Origin: Massilia atriviolacea
GTDB taxonomy: Bacteria; Pseudomonadota; Gammaproteobacteria; Burkholderiales; Burkholderiaceae_D
Reading direction: 5' to 3'
Assembly: GCF_003953935.1 (NCBI RefSeq)
Contig: NZ_RXLQ01000001.1
Location: 1-64,000 of the forward strand
DNA: 64,000 nt
Below, in pieces: positions 7,835 to 16,786 of this stretch. The stretch's first letter is position 1. Each line of letters starts with the position of its first letter. A model generated the notes under the pieces. That model searched no databases, was not told the DNA's origin, and worked only from the letters and a program-made list of their open reading frames with translations. The translations under genes and the position numbers were made by a program.

Positions 7835-8899
7835 TCAGCGCAGGTTCAGCGTATCGCTGAGCGACCACTTGAGCGGCTTGCCGGCGCTGTCGGTGATGGT
7901 GGTCAGTTCGCCGAAAATGCGGCCCTGCACATTGTCCGGCAGGCGCACGAAGGCGGTGTTGCCGACAGCGTCATCGCCATGCACGAAGCCCCAGGTGAAA
8001 AACCTGATGGCGGCGACGGCGCTGTCCGGGCTGCTGGTAATCAGCGGAACGATGGCGAAGGTGCTGGCGGTGATCGGCCAGCTGGCGACGCCAGGTTTGT
8101 CGGTCAGCATTTCTTCATACGCGCCCTTGCTGGTCCAGCCGCTGTTGTTCATCGCCGACGAGAAACCGGCGCCGCTCGGCGCGACGAACTTGCCGTCGCG
8201 GTTTTTCAGGCTGGCGAAACTGAGCTTGTTCTTCGTCACATACTGATAGTCCACATAGGCGATCGCGCCTGGGGTCTGCCTGAGCGCGGCCACCACGCCG
8301 GCGCTGCCTTTCACCGGGGTGGTGCCGGCAGCCCACTTGACGCTGTAGCTGCTGCCGTAAGCGGCTTTCCATTCCGCACTGCTCTTGCTCAGGTAGTCGG
8401 TAAAGTTGAAGGTGGTGCCGGAGCCGTCCTGGCGCGTCACGGCGCTGATCGCCAGTGCCGGCAGGGCCAGTCCCGGATTGAGCGCCTGCACCTTCGGGTC
8501 GTTCCATTTCGTGATCTTGCGGCTGAAGATGTCGGCCAGCAGCTCGCCCGTCAACTTCAGCTGTCCGCTGGCGACGCCAGGCAGGTTGACCACCGGTACG
8601 ATGCCCGACACGGCGGTCGGAAAGCACAGCAGCTTGCCGGCCTTGCGTTCGTCGGCCGACAGGGCGACGTCGGTGGCGCCGAAGTCGACCTTGCGGCTCT
8701 TGACCTGCTGCAAGCCTTCGGTGGAACTGCTGGACTGGTAGTTCAGGCTCACGTTGGACGACTTGCTGTAGGCGGCGGCCATCGAGGTGTACAGGATTTC
8801 GGCGGCCGAGGAGCCGGCGCCGGTCAGCGAGGTCTGCGCGTACAGGGCGGGCGAGGCCGCGACGAGGATGGCAAACAGGATTTTATTATTGGTAAACAT
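7835..8899 (-). CDS. pstS: Phosphate ABC transporter substrate-binding protein
   Basis: A 354-residue protein starting at 8899 with a signal peptide (MFTNNKILFAILVAASPALYA). The mature protein begins QTSLTGAGSSAAEILYTSM, the phosphate-loop start of PstS, and contains VDFGATDVALS, KITKWNDPKV, RQDGSGTTFNFTDYLS and PGAIAYVDYQYV. It captures phosphate in the periplasm for PstCAB. No pstC, pstA, pstB or phoU lies next to it, so it is an orphan copy, possibly an extra high-affinity or related-anion receptor. A 320-base leader with a hairpin and a good promoter lies upstream. Confidence 0.9.
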   Translation of the reverse strand: MFTNNKILFAILVAASPALYAQTSLTGAGSSAAEILYTSMAAAYSKSSNVSLNYQSSSSTEGLQQVKSRKVDFGATDVALSADERKAGKLLCFPTAVSGIVPVVNLPGVASGQLKLTGELLADIFSRKITKWNDPKVQALNPGLALPALAISAVTRQDGSGTTFNFTDYLSKSSAEWKAAYGSSYSVKWAAGTTPVKGSAGVVAALRQTPGAIAYVDYQYVTKNKLSFASLKNRDGKFVAPSGAGFSSAMNNSGWTSKGAYEEMLTDKPGVASWPITASTFAIVPLITSSPDSAVAAIRFFTWGFVHGDDAVGNTAFVRLPDNVQGRIFGELTTITDSAGKPLKWSLSDTLNLR

Positions 8900-9091
8900 G
8901 GCGGTAGGTCCGTATTCGGTAGGTCGTTCTGGTGGGCGTACGCGCGTCCCCGCCGCCATGGCCTGGACCGTGGGCGAAGGGGAAACGTGAGCGCGGGATC
9001 GTCGTCTTTTCAGGCCAAGCCGGGCTTGGCGCGGGAAGGTGGCAGGCGTGTCGCGCGGCGTTGCAGCTGGCCGGCGCAAGCACGCTTGCAT

Positions 9092-9117
9092 TGCCGCCGG
9101 CGCGCTGGCCGGCGGCA
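9092..9117 (-). other. Strong hairpin in the pstS leader
   Basis: TGCCGCCGGC and GCCGGCGGCA form a perfect 10-bp stem with a 6-base loop, about 190 bases ahead of the pstS start and downstream of the predicted promoter. In the minus-strand transcript no T-run follows, so it is more likely a leader structure than a terminator. Confidence 0.4.
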
Positions 9118-9226
9118 TATCGCTACATATCTTTTTACAACAAACAATTCTACATGGAAATAAATCGAAAAAGGTGAGTGCCGGCGCTTTTAGAGGAGAT
9201 GCTCGACATTGCGCGCTCTTAGCGAC

Positions 9227-9255
9227 ATTATAAAGCATCGTCTTGCGCACGCCAA
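9227..9255 (-). promoter_or_regulatory. Candidate sigma-70 promoter for pstS
   Basis: On the minus strand TTGGCG (9255-9250) and TATAAT (9232-9227) are separated by 17 bases. The -10 is perfect, the -35 moderate. It would give a leader of about 320 bases before pstS. Confidence 0.45.
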
Positions 9256-9356
9256 ATTGTGTCAATACGCAACCTTGTCAGGATTGCCATTCTAGGCGCA
9301 TACTTCCTTGTCCAAAGGGTAATGGCGTACGCGCGCCAGCCAAGGCGGCGCAGGAC

Positions 9357-9385
9357 AAAAAAAAGCCACCGCAGGGGGCGGTGGC
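9357..9385 (-). terminator. Intrinsic terminator of the WGR ligase gene
   Basis: On the minus strand GCCACCGC pairs with GCGGTGGC (8 bp, 5-base loop), followed by eight T residues. It lies 36 bases beyond the ligase stop codon. Confidence 0.88.
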
Positions 9386-9420
9386 CGGCGCTGGGGAGCG
9401 CGAGGGAGCAAGGGCGCGCG

Positions 9421-10539
9421 TCAGGCGGCGGCCGCGTCGCTGTCTTCATCCTCGCCTTCGCCTTCTTCCATGGCGGCGTCGGCCTTGTATTTGAGGCGGG
9501 CGGCGCTGCAGGCCGAGATGTCGAGGTCGTCGCGCTCGCCCTTGTAGGTGGAAATATGCAGCTTGCCATCGGGATGCGCATACAGGTAGCGCACGTCGAC
9601 CAGGGCGCCCACCGGCGGAATCTCGAAGTTCGACGAGATGGTGACCTTGCCCATGTCGACCTTGGCGCCGCTGGCGTCGAACACCGCCAGGTGCACGCTG
9701 CGCTTGCCCTTGGCGACCTGCTCGACAAGGAAGGTGCCGGTTTCGTAGAACACGTGCTTGAGGGCGTCGCCGCCCGAGGCCGGACGGCCGTGGGCGTAGC
9801 CGGCATCCTTCTTGCGGAACACCACGCCTTCACCGCGTTGCTGGCGGATCCGTTCGAACGCCTCGGTCTTGGCCGCCGTGCCTTTATACAAGGGAGAGAC
9901 CGCGACGCTGGCGCCGGCCTTGACCGCGCCGGCCAGCAGGGCGTGGCGTTCCTCGAAGCCGAGCTCGTGCAGCTTGCGCCCGCCCAGTTCCAGGATATCG
10001 AAAATGCTCAGGCGCGGGCCGGGCAGGGCTTCGCCGTCGAGGATGGTGCCGGCGGGCAGGCTGGACAGCTCCTCCACCACGCCCAGCGGCAGCGGTACCG
10101 GAAAGCCGTTGCGCTTGCTGCCGACCAGTTCGCCCGGCGCCTTGACCGACACCATGCGCCGGTGGCCGTCGTCCTTTTCCTGCATGACCCAGGCGTCGTC
10201 CTGCAGCAGCTTGAGGGCGCGTTCTTCGGGGATCGGGTTGAGCAATTGCGGCAGCACGCCGGTGAAGGCCGATGCCAGCTCGGTGCCCTGGTAGGGCACG
10301 CCGGCGTCGTCGGGACTGTAGCCGCCTTTCAGCTTGCTCCTGACCAGGGTGTCGTAGATCGCCTTCGCTTCCGCGTAGGGCAGGGGCGTGGCGGTCTTGG
10401 CCTGGTGGGCCAGGGCCGCGCCGCGCCGGCCGTTGCGCCCGTACACCATCCAGCCGCCCTCGACCGGGTCGAGGTGGCAATGGTATTCCTTGTCGGTCGA
10501 GCCCTTGGTCTGGTACAGCGAGACTGATTCTTTTTCCAT
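9421..10539 (-). CDS. WGR-domain ATP-dependent DNA ligase-like protein
   Basis: A 372-residue protein; the start at 10539 (MEKESVSLYQTKGSTDKEYHC) is preferred over the longer reading frame. Residues about 1-85 form a WGR-type domain (YHCHLDPVEGGWMVYGRNGRRG), known from PARPs as a nucleic-acid-binding module. Residues about 125-290 carry nucleotidyltransferase motifs: the motif I lysine in QEKDDGHRR, ILDGEALPG (motif III-like) and GEGVVFRKK (motif IV). The C-terminal part (about 290-360) reads like an OB fold, ending in an acidic Glu/Asp/Ala tail. It may seal nicks or modify RNA or DNA ends. The WGR fusion is uncommon among characterised bacterial ligases. It is monocistronic with its own terminator. 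Confidence 0.75.
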   Translation of the reverse strand: MEKESVSLYQTKGSTDKEYHCHLDPVEGGWMVYGRNGRRGAALAHQAKTATPLPYAEAKAIYDTLVRSKLKGGYSPDDAGVPYQGTELASAFTGVLPQLLNPIPEERALKLLQDDAWVMQEKDDGHRRMVSVKAPGELVGSKRNGFPVPLPLGVVEELSSLPAGTILDGEALPGPRLSIFDILELGGRKLHELGFEERHALLAGAVKAGASVAVSPLYKGTAAKTEAFERIRQQRGEGVVFRKKDAGYAHGRPASGGDALKHVFYETGTFLVEQVAKGKRSVHLAVFDASGAKVDMGKVTISSNFEIPPVGALVDVRYLYAHPDGKLHISTYKGERDDLDISACSAARLKYKADAAMEEGEGEDEDSDAAAA

Positions 10540-10633
10540 GCGTTTGATCCTGACAAAGATGATGAACAACTTCGTGCCGCGCCGGCGTCAGCCGTGTTGC
10601 CACGCCGGGCGGCAGCGATGATAAGATTGCGCC

Positions 10634-11092
10634 ATGACTACCACACTTGCTACCACTCTCCCGCCGACCCTGGTCCACACCCTGCGCATGCCGATCCGCT
10701 GGGGCGACATGGACGCGATGGGCCATGTGAACAATACCGTCTACTTCCGCTATATCGAGCAGGCCCGGATTTCCTGGTTCGACGAGATCGCCTGCACGCC
10801 CGATCCGGCCGGTGAAGGTCCGGTGATCGTGAATGCCCATTGTTCCTTCCTGAAACAGCTCAAGTATCCGGGCGAGATCGAGGTCACCACCTTCGTCGGG
10901 CCGCCGGGGCGCTCCAGTTTCGAGATGCTGCACCAGATCCGCATGGTCGACGCCGACGGCAACGCGGGCGTCCTGCATGCGGAAGGCGGCGCCAAGATTG
11001 TCTGGGTCAATTTTCCTGCGGAAAAATCGGTACCGCTGCCGCCGGCGATCTGCAAGCTGCTGCCTCCGAGTAAACTGTTGCCGGAGAAGTGA
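10634..11092 (+). CDS. 4HBT-family acyl-CoA thioesterase
   Basis: A 152-residue hotdog-fold protein. The signature RWGDMDAMGHVNNTVYFRYIEQAR contains the conserved Asp (D in GDMDAMGH) of the 4-hydroxybenzoyl-CoA thioesterase/YbgC group. It hydrolyses acyl-CoA thioesters in the cytoplasm; the natural substrate cannot be read from sequence. The gene is alone, divergent from the ligase and convergent with the permease across a strong hairpin terminator. Confidence 0.85.
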   Translation: MTTTLATTLPPTLVHTLRMPIRWGDMDAMGHVNNTVYFRYIEQARISWFDEIACTPDPAGEGPVIVNAHCSFLKQLKYPGEIEVTTFVGPPGRSSFEMLHQIRMVDADGNAGVLHAEGGAKIVWVNFPAEKSVPLPPAICKLLPPSKLLPEK

Positions 11093-11300
11093 GCCGGCTG
11101 GCGTCCGGCAGTATCGTAACAGCAAATTTAATTATGGCAAATATGCAAGACCGCTGAGAGGCTGGCGTCCTTGGCGCCGATGCGCTTCGTCCGCTTCGTC
11201 CCTGCGTTCGATTGCCGCCTGCGCCGGAAAGCCGGTTGCGAGGCCCGGTGTCGGAAACCATGCGATCCGGCGGCATCGGGCAAGGAGCCTGGCCTGTTAA

Positions 11301-11332
11301 CGACAAAGCCCCTGTTTCCAGGGGCTTTGTCG
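11301..11332. terminator. Strong hairpin between convergent genes, likely terminator
   Basis: A perfect 14-bp stem (CGACAAAGCCCCTG with CAGGGGCTTTGTCG) around a TTTC loop lies between the convergent thioesterase and permease genes. The T-run on either side is weak, but the location and stem strength favour a shared bidirectional terminator. Confidence 0.75.
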
Positions 11333-11361
11333 TTGTTGCGATAAAGCGTGCGCGGCGCGCC

Positions 11362-12759
11362 TTAGTTAGTGTTGTTCAGCACCGAGTTGCGGCGCGAATA
11401 GGCGAAGTACACCGCCAGGCCGATCGCCAGCCAGATGCCGAAGGCGATCCAGGTGGTCTTGCTGAGGAAGGTCATCAGCGCCACGCAGAAGATGATCGCC
11501 AGGGCCGGCACCACCGGCACGCCAGGGCAGCGGAAGGCGCGCGGCAGGTCCGGACGGGTCTTGCGCAGCACGATCACGGCCACCGATACCAGGCAGAAGG
11601 CGGCCAGGGTGCCGATGTTGATCAGTTCGGCGAGCACGCCGAGCGGCACCACGGCGGCGATCAGGCCGAACACGATGCCGACGATCCAGGTGGCGAAGAA
11701 AGGCGTGCCGTATTTCGGATGCACGGTCGCCAGGCGCTTGGGCAGCAAGCCGTCGCGCGACATGGCGAAGATCACGCGGGTCTGGCCGTAGGTCATCACC
11801 AGGATCACGGTGGTCATGCCCAGGATCGCACCCAGGTCGACGAAACCGGCAACCCAGTTCTGCTTGGCGTACTGCAGGGCCAGCGAGACCGGATGGTCGA
11901 CCCCGGCAAACTGCTGGTAAGGCACGATACCGGTCATGATGGCCGAGACGATCACGTACAGGATGGTGCACACCACCAGCGAACCGATGATGCCGATCGG
12001 CAGGTCGCGCTCGGGGCGCTTGACTTCTTCCGCCGCCGAGGTCACCGCATCGAAGCCGATGAAGGCGAAGAACACCAGCGCCGCCGCACTCATGGTGCCG
12101 TTCATCCCGAACGGCATGAACGGCTGCCAGTTGGACGGCTCGACATAGCGCGCGCCGACCACGATAAACAGCAGCACCACGCCGACCTTGATCGCCACCA
12201 TCACGCCATTGAGCCGCGCCGACTCGCGCACGCCGAAGGAGAGCAGGGTGGTCAGCAGCAGCATGATGATCAGGGCCGGCAGGTTGAACAGGGTGTCGAC
12301 GCCGGGAATCGATCCGGGCGCGGCGGTGAGCGCGACCGGCAGCTTGATGCCGAAGCCGCCGATCAGCGACTGGAAGTAGCCGGACCAGCCGACCGACACG
12401 GCCGAGGTGGCCAATCCGTATTCGAGCAGCAGATCCCAGCCGATCATCCAGGCCACGATTTCGCCCATGGTGGCGTAGCTGTAGGTGTAGATCGAGCCGG
12501 CCACGGGAATGGTGGAGGCGAATTCGGCGTAGCACAGGGCTGCGAAACCGCAGGCCATCGCGGCGATCACGAAGGACAGGGTCAGGGCCGGGCCGGCGGT
12601 GACGGCGCCGGTGCCGGTGAGGACGAAAATCCCGGTGCCGACGATGGCCCCGATCCCCATCAGGACCAGGTCAATCGGTCCCAGCACTTTCTTCAACCCG
12701 CCGGCGGCGCGGCTTTGCGCCACCATGGCGTCCAGATTTTTGGTTCGGAAAAGGCTCAT
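11362..12759 (-). CDS. APC-superfamily amino-acid permease (CAT/YfnA type)
   Basis: A 465-residue membrane protein with about 12 hydrophobic segments. The first carries the substrate-binding GIGAIVGTGIFVLTG motif of the amino acid-polyamine-organocation family, followed by AGPALTLSFVIAAMACGFAALCYAEFAS. Overall it resembles the cationic amino acid transporter branch (YfnA, human CAT). It would import amino acids with protons or act as an exchanger; specificity is unknown. The gene stands alone between two terminator-like regions. Confidence 0.88.
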   Translation of the reverse strand: MSLFRTKNLDAMVAQSRAAGGLKKVLGPIDLVLMGIGAIVGTGIFVLTGTGAVTAGPALTLSFVIAAMACGFAALCYAEFASTIPVAGSIYTYSYATMGEIVAWMIGWDLLLEYGLATSAVSVGWSGYFQSLIGGFGIKLPVALTAAPGSIPGVDTLFNLPALIIMLLLTTLLSFGVRESARLNGVMVAIKVGVVLLFIVVGARYVEPSNWQPFMPFGMNGTMSAAALVFFAFIGFDAVTSAAEEVKRPERDLPIGIIGSLVVCTILYVIVSAIMTGIVPYQQFAGVDHPVSLALQYAKQNWVAGFVDLGAILGMTTVILVMTYGQTRVIFAMSRDGLLPKRLATVHPKYGTPFFATWIVGIVFGLIAAVVPLGVLAELINIGTLAAFCLVSVAVIVLRKTRPDLPRAFRCPGVPVVPALAIIFCVALMTFLSKTTWIAFGIWLAIGLAVYFAYSRRNSVLNNTN

Positions 12760-12999
12760 TCAATTGTCTCGTTTTAAAGTCTTATGTTTTTAAGATCCCA
12801 CGCCGACAGCGTCTTTACGGCCGGGTGGTCGACTACTGCGCCCGCGATTGTAACGTACCGGGCGCGGGCATTCACGAGTTGCGGGACAAAAGATGGCGAA
12901 AAGAAAACAACTGCGGGGGAGGACGGCGCGCGCCCGGAGCCGGGCGGCATGGGGCAAGGCCTGCGCCGGCACGGGCCGGCACAGGCGCGGCACGCTCAC

Positions 13000-14358
13000 T
13001 CAGGCATACAGGAAGGCGGCCGGCTGGCTGTCCACGCCGCTCAGGGTGATCGGCAGGGCGTCCGGCGGCGCATCCCCGGGGCTGGCCAGCCCGCCGGCCG
13101 AGGTCGGCAGGGAGTCGACCGCCTGCATCACCTTGGTCTGGAACGTGAAGGCGTCGGTGGCCGAGGTGACCTGTTTGAGCAGTTCGCGCGCCACGGCGGC
13201 CGCGCCCAGGCCGTTGTAGGCGCCCACCTTGCCTTCGGTTTCCAGGCCGTAGGTGAAGTTCGACGCCACGCTGATCTTGTTGCCGATCAACTGGGCGTCG
13301 AGCTTGCCCTGCGCTGTCGTGTTGGCCTGGGCCCCGGCCATGATCGACAGCGAGGCGTTGGCGCGCGTGAGCGAGCCGGCATTGAGGGCGTTGCTCCAGA
13401 ATTCCAGGCCGCCCTGGTCCGGCTCGCGGCTGAGCAGGTTGGTATAGATGGCCCTGACGAAGGCCTTGTTGTCGCCCGAGTACAAGGCGGTCGACTCGGC
13501 GCTCGTGGCGAAGGAATCGATCAGGGTTTTGACCGCGCTGTCGGTATTGTAGCGGGCGCTCAGTTCGGCCGCGCTCGACGGCGCCTTGAGCTCGCCCAGG
13601 CGCGCCTGGAAGCTTTTCAGGCCGCCCGTGTCGGCCGCGCGGCCGAAGTAGCTGACGTACAGCGCCTGGGTCAGGTCGCTGTGCGTGGTATCGGTCACGC
13701 TGTCGGCGAAGGCCAGTTTTTCCACGCTGCGCAGGCTGTCCACGCCATCCTTGCTGACCAGCGAGTAGACCAGCAGGTCGGCGCCGCTCTTGACGATGTC
13801 GTAATCGGTGCGCTTGCCTGCGTACACCATGGTGTCGATGCCGCCGCCGCCGTTGACCAGGTCGGCGCTCCTGGTGTCGATGAAGCGGTCGGCGCCGTCG
13901 CCGCCATTGAACGTGTTGGACGCCTTCGGTACGGTGTCGAGGTCGGCGAACACCGCGATCGAGGCGGTCAGGTTGGCGGCGGCCGTTCCCTGGTGCCATC
14001 CCGCTTCCACGTACATGGTGCCGGAATAGGTCGCCACGTAGGAAGACAGGAAGTCGGTGCCGTAGTTGCCGTCGCTTTCGCGGTCGGCCGCGATGGCCTT
14101 GCCGTTTTTATCGTACAGCGTGATCAGGTAGGGATCGAAATAGCTGAAACTGAAAATATCGTAGGTGGCGTTCTCGACGACCGTGAACGAGTACACGTCG
14201 TCGAGAATGGCGTAAGGGGCCGACGTGGCGGCGACCGCCGACAGGTCCCATGGCGAAGTGGCGCTGGTCGGGGTGTATTTCCCGAAGACGAGCGGGTGGG
14301 CCTGGGCCATCTGCCCGGCTGTCAGAGGGGAAAAGTCGGTAGCACTGAGATAAGCCAT
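13000..14358 (-). CDS. DUF4214 protein with PPC-like and degenerate RTX segments
   Basis: A 452-residue protein starting at 14358 (MAYLSATDFSP) with AAGGA 8 bases upstream. There is no signal peptide. Residues about 55-130 look like a pre-peptidase C-terminal beta-sandwich (SFTVVENATYDIF to SGTMYVEAGW). Residues about 150-190 hold two RTX-like turns (NGGDGADRF and NGGGGIDTM). Residues about 228-370 hold two DUF4214 units (ALYVSYFGRAADTGGLKSF; IYTNLLSREPDQGGLEFW). Proteins of this build in Oxalobacteraceae are often exported by type I systems and sit on the cell surface. No exporter lies beside it, so the route is inferred. Confidence 0.75.
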   Translation of the reverse strand: MAYLSATDFSPLTAGQMAQAHPLVFGKYTPTSATSPWDLSAVAATSAPYAILDDVYSFTVVENATYDIFSFSYFDPYLITLYDKNGKAIAADRESDGNYGTDFLSSYVATYSGTMYVEAGWHQGTAAANLTASIAVFADLDTVPKASNTFNGGDGADRFIDTRSADLVNGGGGIDTMVYAGKRTDYDIVKSGADLLVYSLVSKDGVDSLRSVEKLAFADSVTDTTHSDLTQALYVSYFGRAADTGGLKSFQARLGELKAPSSAAELSARYNTDSAVKTLIDSFATSAESTALYSGDNKAFVRAIYTNLLSREPDQGGLEFWSNALNAGSLTRANASLSIMAGAQANTTAQGKLDAQLIGNKISVASNFTYGLETEGKVGAYNGLGAAAVARELLKQVTSATDAFTFQTKVMQAVDSLPTSAGGLASPGDAPPDALPITLSGVDSQPAAFLYA

Positions 14359-14668
14359 GGTGGTGTCCTTGTCGTTGGTCCGGAGGTGGATTGCCTTTGT
14401 CGGTGGCATGGACTCAGTATTCCACGACTCGTGCAAGATTTCTAGATAGAAATATGTCTTTCTTGTTAATGGGCTGTTAGCAAGTGTAAGCAGCGGTAAG
14501 CCCGCGTGTCCGGCTCCGCATTTCGTGATCGTTTAACCGAAACCCGAATCCCCGCATTGATAAAAACGACACTAATTCAATATTTATCACGCGTATTGAT
14601 ATAAATCATGACATATGTGCAAGAAACTATTATCATAGGCAATTCTTTATGTAAATCGGAGTAATAGT
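14359..14668. other. AT-rich divergent promoter region
   Basis: These 310 bases separate the divergent DUF4214 and M48 genes. The last 120 bases are unusually A+T-rich for this genome and probably hold the M48 promoter, but no single -35/-10 pair stands out. Confidence 0.4.
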
Positions 14669-15595
14669 ATGTTGAACACCATGCACACCAAACTGTGCCT
14701 CGCAGCGATCGCGGTAGCGGCCCTGGCAGGCTGCGCCACCAGCACCAAGCCAGGCGCCGTCGGCGTGACGCGCTCGCAGTTGCTGATCGTGCCGGCCTCG
14801 GAAGTGGACGCGATGGCGCTCACCGATTTCAGCAACCAGAACCAGAAGGCGAAAAGCGCTGGCCGTCTGCTCACCAGCGGCGCCGAATACAATCGCGTGG
14901 CGCGCATCGCCAAGGCATTGCAGGTCCAGGTGCCGGTGTTCCGCGAAGATGCCAAGGACTGGAAATGGGAGCTGGCGCTGATCGACGCGCCGGTGCTCAA
15001 CGCCACCTGCGCACCGGGCGGCAAGATTACCTTTTATACGGGCCTGATTCGCAAGCTCAAGTTGACGGACGATGAAATCGCGATGGTCATGGGCCACGAG
15101 ATCGCGCACGCCTTGCGCGAGCACGGGCGCGAGCGCATGTCGCAGGCCAAGGCCGCCGGCGGCCTGACCGCCATCGCCAGCGTGCTGGCGCCGGCCAAGG
15201 GCCTGGAAGTGGCCGTGGCCAGCGAAGCGTCGCACTATCTGTTTACCCTGCCGAACTCGCGCCAGCACGAATCGGAAGCCGACACCATGGGCCTGGAACT
15301 GGCCGCACGCGCCGGTTACAATCCGCGCGCGGCGATGTCGGTGTGGGAAAAGATGGCGGCCGAATCGGGCGGCGCCGGCGGGCCGGAATTCCTGTCGACC
15401 CACCCGGCCGATGCCACCCGGATCGCCTCGCTGACCGCGATGCAGCCGCGCGTGCTGCCGCTGTACGAAGCGGCAGCGCGCCCTGAAGCCGCCGCCGGCG
15501 CCGACGCGGCCAAAGCCCCGGAAGCTGCAAAGCGTCCTGAAGCGGGCAAACGCAAGAAGGCGGCCAAACGCAAGGAAGCGGCCAAAGCCCAGTAA
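14669..15595 (+). CDS. M48-family metalloprotease lipoprotein
   Basis: A 308-residue protein with a lipoprotein signal (AIAVAALAGC), placing it at the inner face of the envelope. ATG 14669 follows GGAG with 7-base spacing. The zinc site is MGHEIAHALREHG, with the third ligand Glu in HESEADTMGLELAARAGY, as in LoiP/YggG and BepA. Such proteases degrade misfolded outer-membrane or periplasmic proteins. Residues about 270-308 are an odd tail of Ala/Glu/Lys blocks (AAKRPEAGKRKKAAKRKEAAKAQ-like), positively charged and probably disordered. Monocistronic. The fold and catalytic residues are certain; targets are not. Confidence 0.88.
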   Translation: MLNTMHTKLCLAAIAVAALAGCATSTKPGAVGVTRSQLLIVPASEVDAMALTDFSNQNQKAKSAGRLLTSGAEYNRVARIAKALQVQVPVFREDAKDWKWELALIDAPVLNATCAPGGKITFYTGLIRKLKLTDDEIAMVMGHEIAHALREHGRERMSQAKAAGGLTAIASVLAPAKGLEVAVASEASHYLFTLPNSRQHESEADTMGLELAARAGYNPRAAMSVWEKMAAESGGAGGPEFLSTHPADATRIASLTAMQPRVLPLYEAAARPEAAAGADAAKAPEAAKRPEAGKRKKAAKRKEAAKAQ

Positions 15596-16138
15596 GGCTG
15601 GCCTCGCGCGCTTGCCCGGGCACGGCCCCGTGCAAGCGCGTGCCGGCGCCGTCACGCCGCTGCCGTCCGCTTCGATTGCATGCGCGTGCGCACGTTCCTG
15701 GGCCCCGTCGCGGGCCCTTTTCATTTCCCTGTTCATGTCGGGATCGCTTTTCCTGTTCGCAGGGCGACAGGTGGCTGCCGCTGAGGTGCGCCTGCCCATG
15801 TCGCGGCGCGAATCGACCATCCGGCTGGCCGGCCGCCAGGGCGACGCCGGCATGCTGCCTGGGCCGCTTGCCCAAACACCCGCGGTCTTCACCAGCCTCG
15901 ACAATGCCGTGCCATCGCTCGACGCGGCCGGCCTGGCTGTGGAGCGGCTGACGCGCGCCGGGGGTTTATCGAACGAATGTGTGGCTTCTAACAGACCGAT
16001 CCATGCATACCGGGCATCCTCGCTACATTGCGCATTCTGCGAACGCGCAAGACACCCACCAACGCCTTTGCGGCGCGTCCGGCCGGCCGGAAGTGCGCGT
16101 CCGGGCAGCCACACAATCAGCCAAGAGGATGCCAACAC
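15596..16138. other. Intergenic region upstream of paoABC
   Basis: This 543-base stretch has open frames on both strands, but none has a recognisable domain, ribosome binding site or codon pattern that convinces. I see no clear promoter, hairpin or repeat. It presumably carries the control region of paoABC. Confidence 0.4.
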
Positions 16139-16786
16139 ATGGACCAGTTCAGCGACATCAAACTATCGCGGCGGGAGCTGTTGATCGCAGGCGCCATCGG
16201 CGTCACGGCGGCCAGCGTGCCCGGGGCGGCAAGCGCGGCCGACCTGGCCCCGGGCCTGCCGCCCGCGCCGCCGGTCACCAGCAAGGTCGCCTTCGAGGTC
16301 AACGGCAAGCGCCACGCGCTCGAGGTCGACACCCGCACCACCTTGCTCGATGTCCTGCGCGAAAACCTGCACCTGACCGGCACCAAGAAGGGCTGCGACC
16401 ACGGCCAGTGCGGCGCCTGCACGGTGATCGCCGACGGCCGCCGCATCAATTCCTGCCTGAGCCTGGCGGTAATGCACGAAGGGTCGAAGATCACCACCAT
16501 CGAAGGCCTGGGCAGCCAGGACAAGCTGCATCCGATGCAGGCCGCCTTCATCAAGCACGACGGCTACCAGTGCGGCTACTGTACCCCGGGCCAGATCTGT
16601 TCGGCCGTCTCGGTCATCGACGAGATCCGGCAGGGCATCCCGAGCCACGTCAGCGCCGACCTGATGGCCAGGCCGCTGCTGTCGGCCGAAGAAATCCGCG
16701 AGCGCATGAGCGGCAATATCTGCCGCTGCGGCGCCTATTCGAACATCCTCGATGCGATTACCGAGGTCGCAGGGAGCAAGGCATGA
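16139..16786 (+). CDS. paoA: Periplasmic aldehyde dehydrogenase, 2Fe-2S subunit
   Basis: A 215-residue iron-sulfur subunit starting at 16139. A Tat signal ([16 protein letters not shown]...ASA) sends the folded enzyme to the periplasm. A plant-ferredoxin domain follows with cluster ligands in [14 protein letters not shown] and SCLS, then the helical [2Fe-2S]-binding domain with [10 protein letters not shown] and [10 protein letters not shown]. This is the PaoA layout of E. coli PaoABC, which oxidises aromatic and other aldehydes. It overlaps paoB by 4 bases (ATGA). Confidence 0.92.
   Translation: MDQFSDIKLSRRELLIAGAIGVTAASVPGAASAADLAPGLPPAPPVTSKVAFEVNGKRHALEVDTRTTLLDVLRENLHLTGTKKGCDHGQCGACTVIADGRRINSCLSLAVMHEGSKITTIEGLGSQDKLHPMQAAFIKHDGYQCGYCTPGQICSAVSVIDEIRQGIPSHVSADLMARPLLSAEEIRERMSGNICRCGAYSNILDAITEVAGSKA

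Larger units (their letters stand above)
8900..9420. other. Non-coding region upstream of pstS and downstream of the ligase gene
   Basis: These 521 bases hold no convincing gene. They contain the leader and promoter of pstS (hairpin 9092-9117, promoter 9227-9255) and the terminator of the WGR ligase gene (9357-9385). No Pho box was recognised. Confidence 0.6.

Noticed and set aside
8900-9260. A Pho box upstream of pstS
   Set aside because: No pair of CTGTCAT-like direct repeats with 11-base phasing could be found.
15612-16184. A plus-strand open frame of 190 residues before paoA
   Set aside because: It has no ribosome binding site or domain and runs through the paoA start; the composition suggests a chance frame.
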